DNA from: Weissella paramesenteroides ATCC 33313
GTDB taxonomy: Bacteria > Bacillota > Bacilli > Lactobacillales > Lactobacillaceae
Direction of reading: 5' to 3'
Assembly (NCBI RefSeq): GCF_000160575.1
Contig: NZ_GG697137.1
Coordinates: forward strand, 20,358-84,357
Length of the DNA: 64,000 nt
Below the pieces are notes generated by a model. It ran no database searches and had not been told where the DNA came from. It saw nothing but the letters and a program-made list of their open reading frames with translations. The first letter of the stretch is position 1; each line of letters starts with the position of its first letter. The translations under genes and the position numbers were made by a program. Of this stretch, positions 34,049 through 42,464 are shown in pieces.

Positions 34049-35434
34049 CTATTTTGCTGTCTTTGTCTTCATATAAATTACTAACCAAATCAAACTGATA
34101 GCAACAATGACTGTGCTAAACCAGATTAGATGACTGAATCCAGTTGCTGTCTGAGTTGCGATTGCTGCTTTGGTTGTTCCTGATGTTTGGATAAACAATG
34201 CCGCAACAGTTGTCCCAACAGCTCCGATGAATTGTTGCACCGTATTAAAAATGGCATTAACATCCCCAGATTGTTGGGGTTTAACTTCAGCCACACCGGC
34301 AGTCATTGCCACACTAAACGTTAAGTTTCGTGCCAAAGTGAATACAACATACACAACGGTTAAGCCAATCGTCGCAATATTTGGTGCCATCACTGAGAAA
34401 ATAATCATGACAACCAGGAATCCAAGTGATCCCCATGTCAATGGCTTATTAGCTCCTAAACGATCATACATTGACCCATAAACTGGTGCAACTGCTGAAC
34501 CTAATAACGAACCAGGCATTAGAATAAAGCCTGCAACCATTGTTGTTGTCCCCAATGTTAATTGACTATACTGTGGTAAAGCAAAATTAACGGCCAAGTT
34601 AATGGCTTGGGATGTTGCATAAATTAATAATGCCATAACCAGAGCCTTGCTACGGAAAACACTGACATCAATTAATTGATTAGTTGATCGTTTTGCAGCT
34701 TGGATAAATCCAATCATCGCAACAATGGCTACTAATGCCAAAATGATAATCGCGGCAGTGAGTCTACCAGACTCTAGTTGCCCTAAAGCTAATATCGCTG
34801 ATACTAGAGAAATACCGATTAATATAAATTGACCATAGGCAAATTTATTTTTTGATGTTGGCTTCTGATTATCTAAATTAAACCAGCCAATTAACAATGA
34901 AATAATTGTCACGGGTAGAATAATCATAAAAATAGCCCGCCAACCCAATGTATAAGTGACAACTCCTCCATAAACTGGTCCTAAAGCTGGGGCCAAAGAA
35001 ATAATCAATGTTCCAAAGCCCATATATTTACCAAGTTGTGACATTGGGACACTGGTAAATATAACATTAAAGGCCAGTGGTAAGGCAAAACCTGTTCCAA
35101 CTGCCATAATCAATCGACCGAATAGTAATAACCAAAAACTTGGTGCAATAATTGCAATAATATCGCCCACTACAAAGGCAATCCAACCAATCATGTAGGT
35201 TTGTCGTTTACTTAAAATGGCGTTAAAATGTGCTGATGTTAACATCAATAGCGCAACAACCAAAAGATATGCTGTTGTTAACCATTGGACAGTTCCCATT
35301 GACTGGTGAAATTGTTGAATTAATTCTGGAAAGGTCACGTTCATTGACGTTTCCGTTAAAATACCTGAAAAGCCCAAGATTGCTGCTGCGACAATCGACC
35401 AAATAACTCTAGATGAAACTTTTTCTTCGTTCAT
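34049..35434 (-). CDS. DHA2-type multidrug efflux MFS transporter
   Basis: The 461-residue protein has about fourteen hydrophobic helices. Motif C of drug antiporters is visible (LAPALGPVYGGVVTYTLGWRAIFMIILPV), and the N-terminus carries the DHA2 opening ETSMNVTFPELIQQFHQSMGTVQWLTTAYLLVVALLM, as in EmrB/QacA and LmrB. It would expel drugs or metabolites using the proton gradient. It is a single-gene unit with no adjacent regulator, so the substrate and control are not evident. Confidence 0.87.
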   Translation of the reverse strand: MNEEKVSSRVIWSIVAAAILGFSGILTETSMNVTFPELIQQFHQSMGTVQWLTTAYLLVVALLMLTSAHFNAILSKRQTYMIGWIAFVVGDIIAIIAPSFWLLLFGRLIMAVGTGFALPLAFNVIFTSVPMSQLGKYMGFGTLIISLAPALGPVYGGVVTYTLGWRAIFMIILPVTIISLLIGWFNLDNQKPTSKNKFAYGQFILIGISLVSAILALGQLESGRLTAAIIILALVAIVAMIGFIQAAKRSTNQLIDVSVFRSKALVMALLIYATSQAINLAVNFALPQYSQLTLGTTTMVAGFILMPGSLLGSAVAPVYGSMYDRLGANKPLTWGSLGFLVVMIIFSVMAPNIATIGLTVVYVVFTLARNLTFSVAMTAGVAEVKPQQSGDVNAIFNTVQQFIGAVGTTVAALFIQTSGTTKAAIATQTATGFSHLIWFSTVIVAISLIWLVIYMKTKTAK

Positions 35435-35515
35435 AACTCCTCCTACTTATCTAAAAGTGCCTGATTTCCATTTAAGCACATTTTTAGGGAGCGTGTAAGT
35501 ATCATTTATGTTACA

Positions 35516-35555
35516 AAAAGAAGTTGGAACAAATTCCCTTGTTCCAACTTCTTTT
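35516..35555 (-). terminator. Terminator after the LysM protein (GTTGGAAC family)
   Basis: A 15-bp perfect stem pairs AAAAGAAGTTGGAAC (35516-35530) with GTTCCAACTTCTTTT (35541-35555). The arms match the copy A hairpin at 1385-1422 almost base for base. Confidence 0.85.
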
Positions 35556-35575
35556 GGCTAAAAATGTAACGCAAT

Positions 35576-35974
35576 TTATGAAGAGCTTTTTACCTTCAGC
35601 GTCTGTCCAGCTTCTAGATTATCCAAATCAATTGATGGGTTTAAATTCTGTAATTGCGTAACCGTTAGCCCGTATTTTGTGGCAATTGCGTAACCAGTTT
35701 CCCCTTGCTGTACCGTAACCTTCTTCTTAAAAGAGGTTGTTGCTTTACTACTTGTAGAGCTATCTACAGCACTATCTGATGATGAGGCAGCTTCAGTTGT
35801 TGCACTTGATTTACTACTGCTGCTAGAACTAGTTGAAGCAGATGTTTGTTGCGTATCTTTATTAGTTAATGCGCCATAAGCAACTGGTACAGTAAAACCA
35901 ATAGCAAACAACACTACATAACCGATAAAGATAAATGCCCAAAATTTCAATCGTGAAGGACGTCTTGATTTCAT
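35576..35974 (-). CDS. Membrane-anchored LysM-domain protein
   Basis: The 132-residue protein has a basic N-terminus and one transmembrane segment (about 10-34, FWAFIFIGYVVLFAIGFTVPVAYG). A serine-rich linker of about 45 residues follows, then a C-terminal LysM module (VTVQQGETGYAIATKYGLTVTQLQNLNP, ending LEAGQTLKV). LysM binds N-acetylglucosamine in peptidoglycan. It is therefore a bitopic wall-associated protein, perhaps a septal or scaffolding factor; no catalytic domain is present. Confidence 0.87.
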   Translation of the reverse strand: MKSRRPSRLKFWAFIFIGYVVLFAIGFTVPVAYGALTNKDTQQTSASTSSSSSSKSSATTEAASSSDSAVDSSTSSKATTSFKKKVTVQQGETGYAIATKYGLTVTQLQNLNPSIDLDNLEAGQTLKVKSSS

Positions 35975-36147
35975 ATTTTCTCACCTTTGTTAATTATTGT
36001 GAATAGCGTAACATGTCTATGGATAATTTGCACTTATTTTACAATTTTTGATTTATATAATAGTTAAAAATAATTAATTGTACGAACTAGCCATTTATTT
36101 GCTAAAATAAAATGATTATTGTCAATTTTATCAGGAGAATTGAAGTC

Positions 36148-37047
36148 GTGAAACAATTTTTTAAAAATCTTATAAATAACAAACTGGTAGCGACAATTAT
36201 TGACGTGACCTCTCGGGTTGATATTATTACAGCTAGTTCATCGATTGCCTACTTCGGACTATTATCAATATTCCCTGCCATCGTCATCTTGGGAACTTTA
36301 CTACCTTATTTAGGATTAAAAATTGATACCGCATTAAAATATGCCCAAACTGCTGTTCCCGAATCTGTCTTTACTTTTATTGAACCAATTATTCGATCAA
36401 TTCTAAGTCAAAATGGCGTTGGCGTTCTATCAGCTTCTATTATTATCACACTTTGGTCACTATCTCGTGTGGTCTCTTCAATTCGTATTGCTCAAAATGG
36501 TATTTATAATGTACAAGCAAACAGTGTCGCTATTTTTGATCGTTTCATTTCAATGTTTTGGCTAATTATTATTCTGGCCATTATTGGTGTCTTATTAATT
36601 ATTGCATCAGTTGGCTCAAACATTTTAGAAGCCTTACCAATTAGCAGCAACATTGTTTATCAAATTGAATCAGCGAAGCGTTTAGTTGTTATTTTAGGAT
36701 TATTTATTGGCGCGTTTTTATTCAATACCCTTTTACCAATCAAAAAACCTCGAATTATTTGGATTTTAATCGGAACAATCATTCAAATCACGCTTGTTAT
36801 TTGGCTTGCCAAAGCATTTGGATGGTATGTTAACATTGCTGCACAAGCCTTTACTTTTTACCAAGCTTTAAGTTCAGCAATTATTTTGTTACTATGGATC
36901 AATTTTATCGCCCTAGCATCATTGATTGGGACAATAATTACAGCCATTTTAGAGGAACTATTTCCACCACGGTCAAGTGACAGAGCCAGTAATTGGTACA
37001 TTTTAAAATTATTTTTCCGTAATTCAGGAAAAAACGTAAAAAAATAG
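36148..37047 (+). CDS. YihY/BrkB-family membrane protein
   Basis: I choose the GTG at 36148, preceded by AGGAG at nine bases, over the ATG at 36112, which has no ribosome site. The 299-residue product has six helices and the YihY pattern DIITASSSIAYFGLLSIFPAIVILGTLLP and LLLWINFIALASLIGTIITAILEE. The family was once called ribonuclease BN by mistake and has no proven function; a lipid or envelope role is often suspected. Its stop overlaps the -35 region of the structured RNA that follows. Confidence 0.83.
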   Translation: MKQFFKNLINNKLVATIIDVTSRVDIITASSSIAYFGLLSIFPAIVILGTLLPYLGLKIDTALKYAQTAVPESVFTFIEPIIRSILSQNGVGVLSASIIITLWSLSRVVSSIRIAQNGIYNVQANSVAIFDRFISMFWLIIILAIIGVLLIIASVGSNILEALPISSNIVYQIESAKRLVVILGLFIGAFLFNTLLPIKKPRIIWILIGTIIQITLVIWLAKAFGWYVNIAAQAFTFYQALSSAIILLLWINFIALASLIGTIITAILEELFPPRSSDRASNWYILKLFFRNSGKNVKK

Positions 37048-37076
37048 TTGTATTGTCGGACGAAGTGCGTTATATT
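37048..37076 (+). promoter_or_regulatory. Promoter of the structured RNA
   Basis: TTGTAT (37048-37053) and TATATT (37071-37076) are exactly 17 bases apart, immediately after the YihY stop codon. They predict a start near 37083. Confidence 0.55.
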
Positions 37077-37082
37077 AATAAC

Positions 37083-37298
37083 AGTTAATAGGAATCGCAT
37101 TCCCTTTGACTATATGTACAACAGACTCATAACACTAAGTCAATTGGCTTAGCCGTAGGACTAACTGACCTACAACCTACTCCTTAAAATATATCCATAG
37201 ACATTTCTTACTCTTGTGTTTATGGTCAATGCTATTGTATACCCTTTGGGTAATGGCATTAGAAAAGCACCAGTAATCCCACGTTGCTGGTGCTTTTC
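37083..37298 (+). ncRNA. Candidate structured non-coding RNA, possibly 6S RNA-like
   Basis: There is no ORF, but there is a promoter before it and a terminator at its end. Long-range pairing is strong. AAT, CATT and CCC at 37093-37104 pair with GGG, AATG and ATT at 37248-37260. CATAA and CAC at about 37127-37135 pair with GTG and TTATG at about 37216-37224, with single bulges. A GTA/CAA helix lies between them. The apex holds a GTAGG/CCTAC hairpin inside a large open bubble. A single long rod with a central bubble of this length is the 6S RNA plan, but I cannot match a covariance model, and a competing set of local hairpins is also possible. It lies between convergent yihY and tag. Confidence 0.5.
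37262..37298. terminator. Bidirectional terminator between the RNA and tag
   Basis: GAAAAGCACCAG (37262-37273) pairs perfectly with CTGGTGCTTTTC (37287-37298). Confidence 0.88.
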
Positions 37299-37305
37299 AT
37301 TTGTA

Positions 37306-37872
37306 TTATTTTTTGTGATATGGACATGTCATCTCGTGATCATTAATTAACCCAGCTGCCTGTAGAAAAGAATAGATAGTAACTGGACCCACAAATTTAA
37401 GTCCTATTTTTTTCATTGCCTTAGACACAGATGTTGCTAAATCATCTTTTGCTGGTACATCTTGATAGTTGATAACGTGGTGATCAATGGTCTGATTATC
37501 GACAAATGACCATAACCATTGATCGAAAGTCTGCCCGCTCTGTTGCAGTGCTAGAATCGCTTGCGCATTATTAATAGTTGCTTGGAGCTTTAATCGATTG
37601 CGAATAATGGTTACATCTTGCATTAATTGTTCAATATTTGCTTCCGTATACTGTGCGACTTGTTCTAAATCATAATTTGCAAACGCCTGCCTAAAAGCCT
37701 GTCGTTTATGTAAAACGGTTCGCCAACTCAAACCTGCTTGATAAGTTTCTAAGCTTAATAATTCAAATAACTTCTGGTCTCGATGCTCTGGATGCCCCCA
37801 TTCAGTATCATGATACTGAACCATCAACGCATCTTTTTCATCAACCCATTGGCAACGTTTTGATGTCATCAC
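37306..37872 (-). CDS. tag: DNA-3-methyladenine glycosylase I
   Basis: The 188-residue enzyme has the Tag family pattern: CQWVDEKDALMVQYHDTEWGHPEHRDQKLFELLSLETYQAGLSWRTVLHKR and the C-terminal FLQAAGLINDHEMTCPYHK with zinc ligands (Cys4, His and two C-terminal residues). It excises 3-methyladenine from alkylated DNA. The start ATG is at 37872; a second ATG at 37869 is equally possible. It is 17 bases after the DUF4097 gene on the same strand, so it may be a distal member of the PadR operon. Confidence 0.9.
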   Translation of the reverse strand: MMTSKRCQWVDEKDALMVQYHDTEWGHPEHRDQKLFELLSLETYQAGLSWRTVLHKRQAFRQAFANYDLEQVAQYTEANIEQLMQDVTIIRNRLKLQATINNAQAILALQQSGQTFDQWLWSFVDNQTIDHHVINYQDVPAKDDLATSVSKAMKKIGLKFVGPVTIYSFLQAAGLINDHEMTCPYHKK

Positions 37873-37889
37873 AAAATCTCCCTACAGTA

Positions 37890-38831
37890 CTATTTAATCG
37901 TTATATTACCATCCGAAACATCAACATTAAATTGATTATCAAATGATTGACTGCTATTCAGATAACTATTACCATAATTGGTCCCATACACTTTGACTCG
38001 TCCATCCGATGCCTGCATCTGTAGACCAACGTTAGTTAATTCTGAAGCTTTTAATGAACCATCCATAATCGTCATAATATTATGACCTGTAAGTTGACTG
38101 TTAACTAGCTTAACACTTCCCTTATTTACCTGAATGGCGCTGGCATCAATCGTCGTTTTTTGTAAAATCGTTTTACTACTATCTGCCGATAACATCAGAC
38201 GACCAAGTTGTGAATTATTTGTATTGATATTACTATCACTGCTGTTTACTGTCGTCTGATTAGCTTGTAAATTATTCAATGACATCTTTGAATCGTGAGC
38301 TGCAACTGACAAATTTTGTAATTGTGTGTTGTTTATTTGGATATCAGCAGCTGTTGCAGTTAGTGTCACACGATTTGCACGTAGGTTTGCAATATTCATG
38401 GCACCATACATAGATGATTGTCGATATTCCGTTAATTTTTTATTCTTTGGCACACTAATAATCAATTTTTCTGGCTCATGTTTCCCAAAGCCCACTTCAT
38501 AACCCTTTTCTTGATTAGGCACATAGCGAATTTTTAGTTGCTTACCATTTCGTTTAACATGTAAAAAATTAGGGTTAGTGATGCGTCCTTTAATTTCAAT
38601 ACTTTGTTGCGTTCCTGTTTGAAAAGTAACCGGCACATTCGCTGTTTCCACATCAATCTTAGTCACTGATTTTACGTAATGATGTACAGATTTAATTTGT
38701 GAAACCTCAAAATGGCCATTATGCCAGCCCAAATTATTTTGACCACCATGTGCTAGACCAACAATCATAATGATGACACCAAAAGAAATCACAATGAATC
38801 CAGTTAAAACAAATCGAAAACCTTTATGCAT
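37890..38831 (-). CDS. DUF4097-family beta-strand repeat protein, membrane anchored
   Basis: The 313-residue protein has one N-terminal transmembrane helix (FVLTGFIVISFGVIIMIVGLA) and an extracytoplasmic right-handed beta-helix of DUF4097 type. Repeated short strands with N-x-x-L/V patterns run from about 80 to 310, with many Asn and Ser turns. The start overlaps the HAAS gene stop by eight bases. Such proteins sit with PadR and HAAS (DUF1700) proteins in Firmicute envelope-stress loci; their biochemical role is not known. Confidence 0.82.
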   Translation of the reverse strand: MHKGFRFVLTGFIVISFGVIIMIVGLAHGGQNNLGWHNGHFEVSQIKSVHHYVKSVTKIDVETANVPVTFQTGTQQSIEIKGRITNPNFLHVKRNGKQLKIRYVPNQEKGYEVGFGKHEPEKLIISVPKNKKLTEYRQSSMYGAMNIANLRANRVTLTATAADIQINNTQLQNLSVAAHDSKMSLNNLQANQTTVNSSDSNINTNNSQLGRLMLSADSSKTILQKTTIDASAIQVNKGSVKLVNSQLTGHNIMTIMDGSLKASELTNVGLQMQASDGRVKVYGTNYGNSYLNSSQSFDNQFNVDVSDGNITIK

Positions 38832-39459
38832 GATGTGTTACCTCTTTACCCTTATGTGAGAATCGACGCCCAACATATTTAACAAAACGCATCAATGCTC
38901 TAAAGACTGTGCGAATAATGGTCACTCCAACAGGCCAGGCAACAAACTGTAGCCCGACAATAATTAATCCGATACCACCTTGATATAAACCGGTGGCCCA
39001 ATTGCTTGACAGAATTGCCAAGCCGCCAAAGATTTGAAATAAGCCTGTCAGTAGATAATAAATTAGCGCCACAATCACAATTGCGGCAATACCAATTGTC
39101 GCAAACAAACAAATTAAAATTAACAGCATGGCCGGCACCCAAACAATTGATGTCAGTAATCCCTCCAAAACAATGCTAATTAAGTTAAATTCTTGTTTGA
39201 TCCAGTTTTGGCGATCTTGACGAGTACTTTCATGTTCATATGTATTATGTATATCGTCCTCTTCAAGGCGCAATGAATAGTCGACCAAAATACGACGTGC
39301 CAGCTGTTTTGGTGTTCCTAACTCTGAAATTAAACGCTCGCCAGATAACTGCGCATCTGCAGCATATTCCTGATAAAAACGAATAACATCTTCCTGTTCG
39401 TCCACTGTCAATTGGCTTAAATAGACTTTAACCTGCGTAAAATAAATACTATTTTCCAT
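38824..39459 (-). CDS. HAAS (DUF1700) membrane protein
   Basis: The 211-residue protein begins with the HAAS signature LSQLTVDEQEDVIRFYQEYAADAQLSGERLISELGTPKQLARRILVDY. HAAS domains are thought to signal to a partner PadR regulator. Three or four transmembrane helices follow, and then a basic tail. The ATG at 39459 has GGGAG six bases upstream and is preferred to the ATG two codons earlier. It overlaps the padR gene by 11 bases. It may be the membrane sensor of this operon. Confidence 0.83.
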   Translation of the reverse strand: MENSIYFTQVKVYLSQLTVDEQEDVIRFYQEYAADAQLSGERLISELGTPKQLARRILVDYSLRLEEDDIHNTYEHESTRQDRQNWIKQEFNLISIVLEGLLTSIVWVPAMLLILICLFATIGIAAIVIVALIYYLLTGLFQIFGGLAILSSNWATGLYQGGIGLIIVGLQFVAWPVGVTIIRTVFRALMRFVKYVGRRFSHKGKEVTHHA

Positions 39460-39772
39460 TAGCATCTCCCTCTAACATCAAATCATTAATTTTACGACTA
39501 AAGTCACGCCACTCATCTTGAATACGTGTCATTTCTTTATAACCCAAGTCGGAGATACTGTAATATCGACGATTACGACCTTCAAAAGGTTCATCATATG
39601 TTGTTACCCAATCACGTTTTTTTAAACGACGCAAAACAGGATACATTGTTGACTCTGACACTGCAAAGCGCTCCTGAACTTGTTTTGTCAGTGAGTAACC
39701 ATATAAATCTTCTTTAGAAAGTAGCGCCAATACCAACCCATCCATTAGGTCACTTGATAATTGCATTGTCAT
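39449..39772 (-). CDS. PadR-family transcriptional regulator
   Basis: The 107-residue winged-helix protein has the PadR core LVLALLSKEDLYGYSLTKQVQERFAVSESTMYPVLRRLKKRDWVTTYDEPFEGRNRRYYSISDLGYKEM. It is a small PadR-s2 type without the long C-terminal dimerisation domain, which fits a HAAS partner protein. It is the first gene of padR-HAAS-DUF4097 and probably autoregulates. The likely promoter is -35 TTGTAT (39813-39818) and -10 TAGTAT (39791-39796). Confidence 0.87.
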   Translation of the reverse strand: MTMQLSSDLMDGLVLALLSKEDLYGYSLTKQVQERFAVSESTMYPVLRRLKKRDWVTTYDEPFEGRNRRYYSISDLGYKEMTRIQDEWRDFSRKINDLMLEGDANGK

Positions 39773-39790
39773 AATTCAACTTCCTTTACA

Positions 39791-39822
39791 ATACTATAAG
39801 TCATATAATATAATACAAGTAT
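39791..39822 (-). promoter_or_regulatory. padR promoter with outer inverted repeat
   Basis: TTGTAT (39813-39818) and TAGTAT (39791-39796) are spaced 16 bases. An ATACT (39791-39795) and AGTAT (39818-39822) inverted pair brackets the whole promoter. A PadR site is likely but not proven. Confidence 0.4.
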
Positions 39823-39890
39823 AGGGAATCGAAACTTGTCTGTAAAGTGTTTTAATTCCCACGATATTCTATGAGAAAGTGAGAAATATT

Positions 39891-40169
39891 ATGGCTAAAG
39901 ATAAGAAATTAACAAAATCAAATGACCGTGTACTAAGTGGTGTGCTTGGAGGCGTGTCAGAATACTTTGACTTGGATGCTTCACTAGTCCGTTTAATTTT
40001 CGCCGCAGCAACAATTTTTACTGGATTCTTCCCATTTGTGTTCATTTACATTGTTGCCGTCGTAATCATGCCCGATTCACCAAATACCCACCAGTATAAG
40101 TATCGATTTGATGAAGATGCTGAAGAAAAGCGCCGTGACGTTACTCCTGACGAAGATGACCAAATCTAA
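39891..40169 (+). CDS. PspC-domain protein
   Basis: The 92-residue protein is almost entirely a PspC domain (RVLSGVLGGVSEYFDLDASLVRLIFAAATIFTGFFPFVFIYIVAVVIMPDSP), with two hydrophobic segments and an acidic C-terminal tail (about 60-92). PspC proteins sense membrane stress. The ATG at 39891 follows AAAGTGAG. It is divergent from the PadR-HAAS-DUF4097 operon, with which such proteins are commonly found, so shared control is likely. A strong terminator follows. Confidence 0.85.
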   Translation: MAKDKKLTKSNDRVLSGVLGGVSEYFDLDASLVRLIFAAATIFTGFFPFVFIYIVAVVIMPDSPNTHQYKYRFDEDAEEKRRDVTPDEDDQI

Positions 40170-40207
40170 AGCAAACTTACTTCAGTTAAATTAAATAATA
40201 GCGTTTT

Positions 40208-40241
40208 AAAGGGATGGGACAATGAGCGTTCCATCCCCTTT
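40208..40241 (+). terminator. Terminator after the PspC gene
   Basis: AAAGGGATGG (40208-40217) pairs with CCATCCCCTTT (40231-40241) with one bulged base, followed by a T-containing tail. Confidence 0.75.
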
Positions 40242-40285
40242 ATGCTTAAAATGTGTTAATAATTCTTACATCAAGGAGCAAACTT

Positions 40286-40963
40286 ATGTTTGGTACTTTT
40301 TTTAATGTGACCATGATTATCCTGGGGAGCCTAATCGGTAGTTTAACCAAAAAATATATTAAACCTACCTATCATACTGTGTTAATGCAATCCATTGGCC
40401 TAGCTGCTATTGTGATTGGTATTCACGCAGTCATTAACCCATTAGATCAAAGTACATTACCCGTACTTTTTATCATCAGTTTGGCGATTGGTGGTATTAT
40501 CGGGACAGCCATTAATATTCAGGATCGATTTGACCAAGCAATTCAAAAATTTACAAACAGCGATCTATCCACTGGACTAGCAACCGCCATTTTACTTTAT
40601 TGTTTTGGGTCACTCTCTATTTTAGGTCCAATCAAAGCTGCCTTGCAGCATGACTATACTTTCCTGTTGACCAATGGTGGCTTAGACTTTATTACTTCAA
40701 TTGTCTTAAGTGCAACTTTTGGTCTTGGTATCATGTGGGCTGCTGTCGTTTTATTTTGCTGGCAAGGTGGACTGTATCTCTTAGCGCTACTCTTCCAAAC
40801 AGCATTGAGCACCACCCTATTAAATGAGCTCACAATTATCGGTGGTATATTGATTTTAGCTTCCGGGTTAAGCGTACTAGAAATCAAAAAGATCAATACA
40901 CTGAATCTACTACCTGCGTTGTTGGTTCCACCAGTGGTGTTAGCCATCATGCACTTTATTTGA
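40286..40963 (+). CDS. DUF554 family membrane protein
   Basis: The 225-residue protein has about seven hydrophobic helices. The pattern MIILGSLIGSLTKKYIKPTYHTVLMQSIGLAAIVIGIHAVI, later GGLDFITSIVLSATFGLGIMWAAVVLFCWQGGLYLLA, is typical of DUF554 (YdfK-like). The family is thought to be a transporter, but its substrate is unknown. The ATG at 40286 has AAGGAG upstream; the frame before it is intergenic. Confidence 0.82.
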   Translation: MFGTFFNVTMIILGSLIGSLTKKYIKPTYHTVLMQSIGLAAIVIGIHAVINPLDQSTLPVLFIISLAIGGIIGTAINIQDRFDQAIQKFTNSDLSTGLATAILLYCFGSLSILGPIKAALQHDYTFLLTNGGLDFITSIVLSATFGLGIMWAAVVLFCWQGGLYLLALLFQTALSTTLLNELTIIGGILILASGLSVLEIKKINTLNLLPALLVPPVVLAIMHFI

Positions 40964-40989
40964 TTATAAGTTGAATAATTTTAACGAAA

Positions 40990-41021
40990 AAGCTAAGCCA
41001 AAATTTTTTCTGGCTTAGCTT
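40990..41021. terminator. Bidirectional terminator between the DUF554 and ThrE genes
   Basis: AAGCTAAGCCA (40990-41000) pairs perfectly with TGGCTTAGCTT (41011-41021) around a T-rich loop. Confidence 0.85.
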
Positions 41022-41052
41022 CTTTTAGTAATTATTTATAAACTAATAGGTT

Positions 41053-41508
41053 CTACCCCTGACCATTACTGCGACGACGTACAATACCCCGGCGAATACG
41101 TCTAAAAATTGCCTCCGCAATTGCAAAGCCAATATCAATTGCCATCGCAATGACCAGTGTTTTGATTAAATTTCGTCCAGCGTTAAGATAATGACCTAAC
41201 GTAAATTCTTTTAAGCTCGTATAAATAATAATGCCTGGCACAAGTGAAACCAATCCTGGAACATACATCATATTAACAGGTGCTTTGATCAGAATGGCAG
41301 ACACATTACCCAGTAAACCAATGGTTAGCGCCGCCAAAAAATTTTGTAGAATGAGATTGCCTGTTACTTGAACGGTCAGTAAATAAACTGTCCAGCCACA
41401 TGCACCAGTTACACCAGCTAGAAATAAGACACGTCGGGGCACATTAGTAATAATGCCGAAACCGACTGTTGATAAAAAACTGAAAATAAATCCTAAGACA
41501 AGTTCCAC
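41053..41508 (-). CDS. Threonine/serine exporter, small membrane subunit (ThrE_2/DUF3815)
   Basis: The 151-residue protein has four to five helices, the GACGWTVYLL and PVNMMYVPGLVSLVPGIIIYTSL motifs of the second half of ThrE, and a basic tail. The start is a GTG directly after the upstream gene's stop, with GGGAGG seven bases upstream. Together with its partner it reconstructs the full-length ThrE found as one chain in actinobacteria. It would export threonine or serine. Confidence 0.83.
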   Translation of the reverse strand: MELVLGFIFSFLSTVGFGIITNVPRRVLFLAGVTGACGWTVYLLTVQVTGNLILQNFLAALTIGLLGNVSAILIKAPVNMMYVPGLVSLVPGIIIYTSLKEFTLGHYLNAGRNLIKTLVIAMAIDIGFAIAEAIFRRIRRGIVRRRSNGQG

Positions 41509-42276
41509 TTATAGGCCTCCCGTCATTATATGGGCAATAAAGCTACCGACAATGGCACCAATTCCGATTGAGCCAGCAATCATAATTGCATCCACACCAC
41601 GAACAAGACCAGATAAAATGTCACGATCAATAATTTCTCGTAATGAATTTGTTAATGGTACACCAGGCACTAACGGCATCAGCGAACTAATCATAATATT
41701 AGCAGCACTATCTGCAATACCAAAATATTGTAATAGAGTTGCTAATAAACTAATAACTAAACCACCAACAATGGCACTTAGATAAGGTGCTGTTGAGTGT
41801 GCATTCCCCCACTGTGAAGCAAGATATCCTAAAATACCAACGAAGAATGCCAATGCAAGATCCGTCCAAGAAGCTTTGAATAACAGCATTGGTGCAACTG
41901 ATACAAAACCGGCGCCAATAATTTTCTGAGTCCATGTAAAATCAATCACCTTATGGTCAATAATATGCACCTTACGTTCTAACTCGTTAAAGTCAATTTC
42001 ATGAGCAGAAAATTGTCGGGACAGCGTATTTATTTCATCCACCTTTTGCAGATTAAAACTTGAGACATTCGGCTTAACAAGATGGGTTGTTGAGCCACTT
42101 TCTGTACTGATAAATATTGCTGTCATTGTGGCATGACAGTTAAGATTGATGCCTGCTGCTTGACCAATATACGCAATTGTTGACTCTACTCGCGTTGTCT
42201 CTGCACCACTTTCAAGCAATATTTTTGCAACCAAACCACAAACATCAATGATATTATTCACACGCTTCTCAATCAT
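41509..42276 (-). CDS. Threonine/serine exporter, large subunit (ThrE/DUF1212)
   Basis: The 255-residue protein has the DUF1212 N-terminal cytosolic part (LLESGAETTRVESTIAYIGQAAGINLNCHATMTAIFIS) followed by helices with the signature MISSLMPLVPGVPLTNSLREIIDRDILSG. This is the larger half of the two-component ThrE exporter, and it runs directly into the small-subunit gene with no gap. Its physiological substrate in lactic acid bacteria is inferred from the family. Confidence 0.84.
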   Translation of the reverse strand: MIEKRVNNIIDVCGLVAKILLESGAETTRVESTIAYIGQAAGINLNCHATMTAIFISTESGSTTHLVKPNVSSFNLQKVDEINTLSRQFSAHEIDFNELERKVHIIDHKVIDFTWTQKIIGAGFVSVAPMLLFKASWTDLALAFFVGILGYLASQWGNAHSTAPYLSAIVGGLVISLLATLLQYFGIADSAANIMISSLMPLVPGVPLTNSLREIIDRDILSGLVRGVDAIMIAGSIGIGAIVGSFIAHIMTGGL

Positions 42277-42370
42277 ATTTGTTTCCCCACAAACCCATTT
42301 AGTAAATAAATAATATCACATAGAAATCGTATTTTATACCTAGTTTTATTTTCTGAATAACTACGCAAAC

Positions 42371-42405
42371 AAAAAGGGTTAGAACAGTATAAACTATTCC
42401 AACCC
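42371..42405 (-). terminator. Terminator after the 91-residue protein
   Basis: GGGTTAGAACAG (42376-42387) pairs with CTATTCCAACCC (42394-42405) with two mismatches, and five A residues at 42371-42375 give the minus-strand T run. It is a diverged GTTGGAAC-type hairpin. Confidence 0.65.
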
Positions 42406-42464
42406 ACTAAAAATTAATTTTATAATATGAAATCAGTAGCAGGATTGCTTTGCAACAAAAACTG

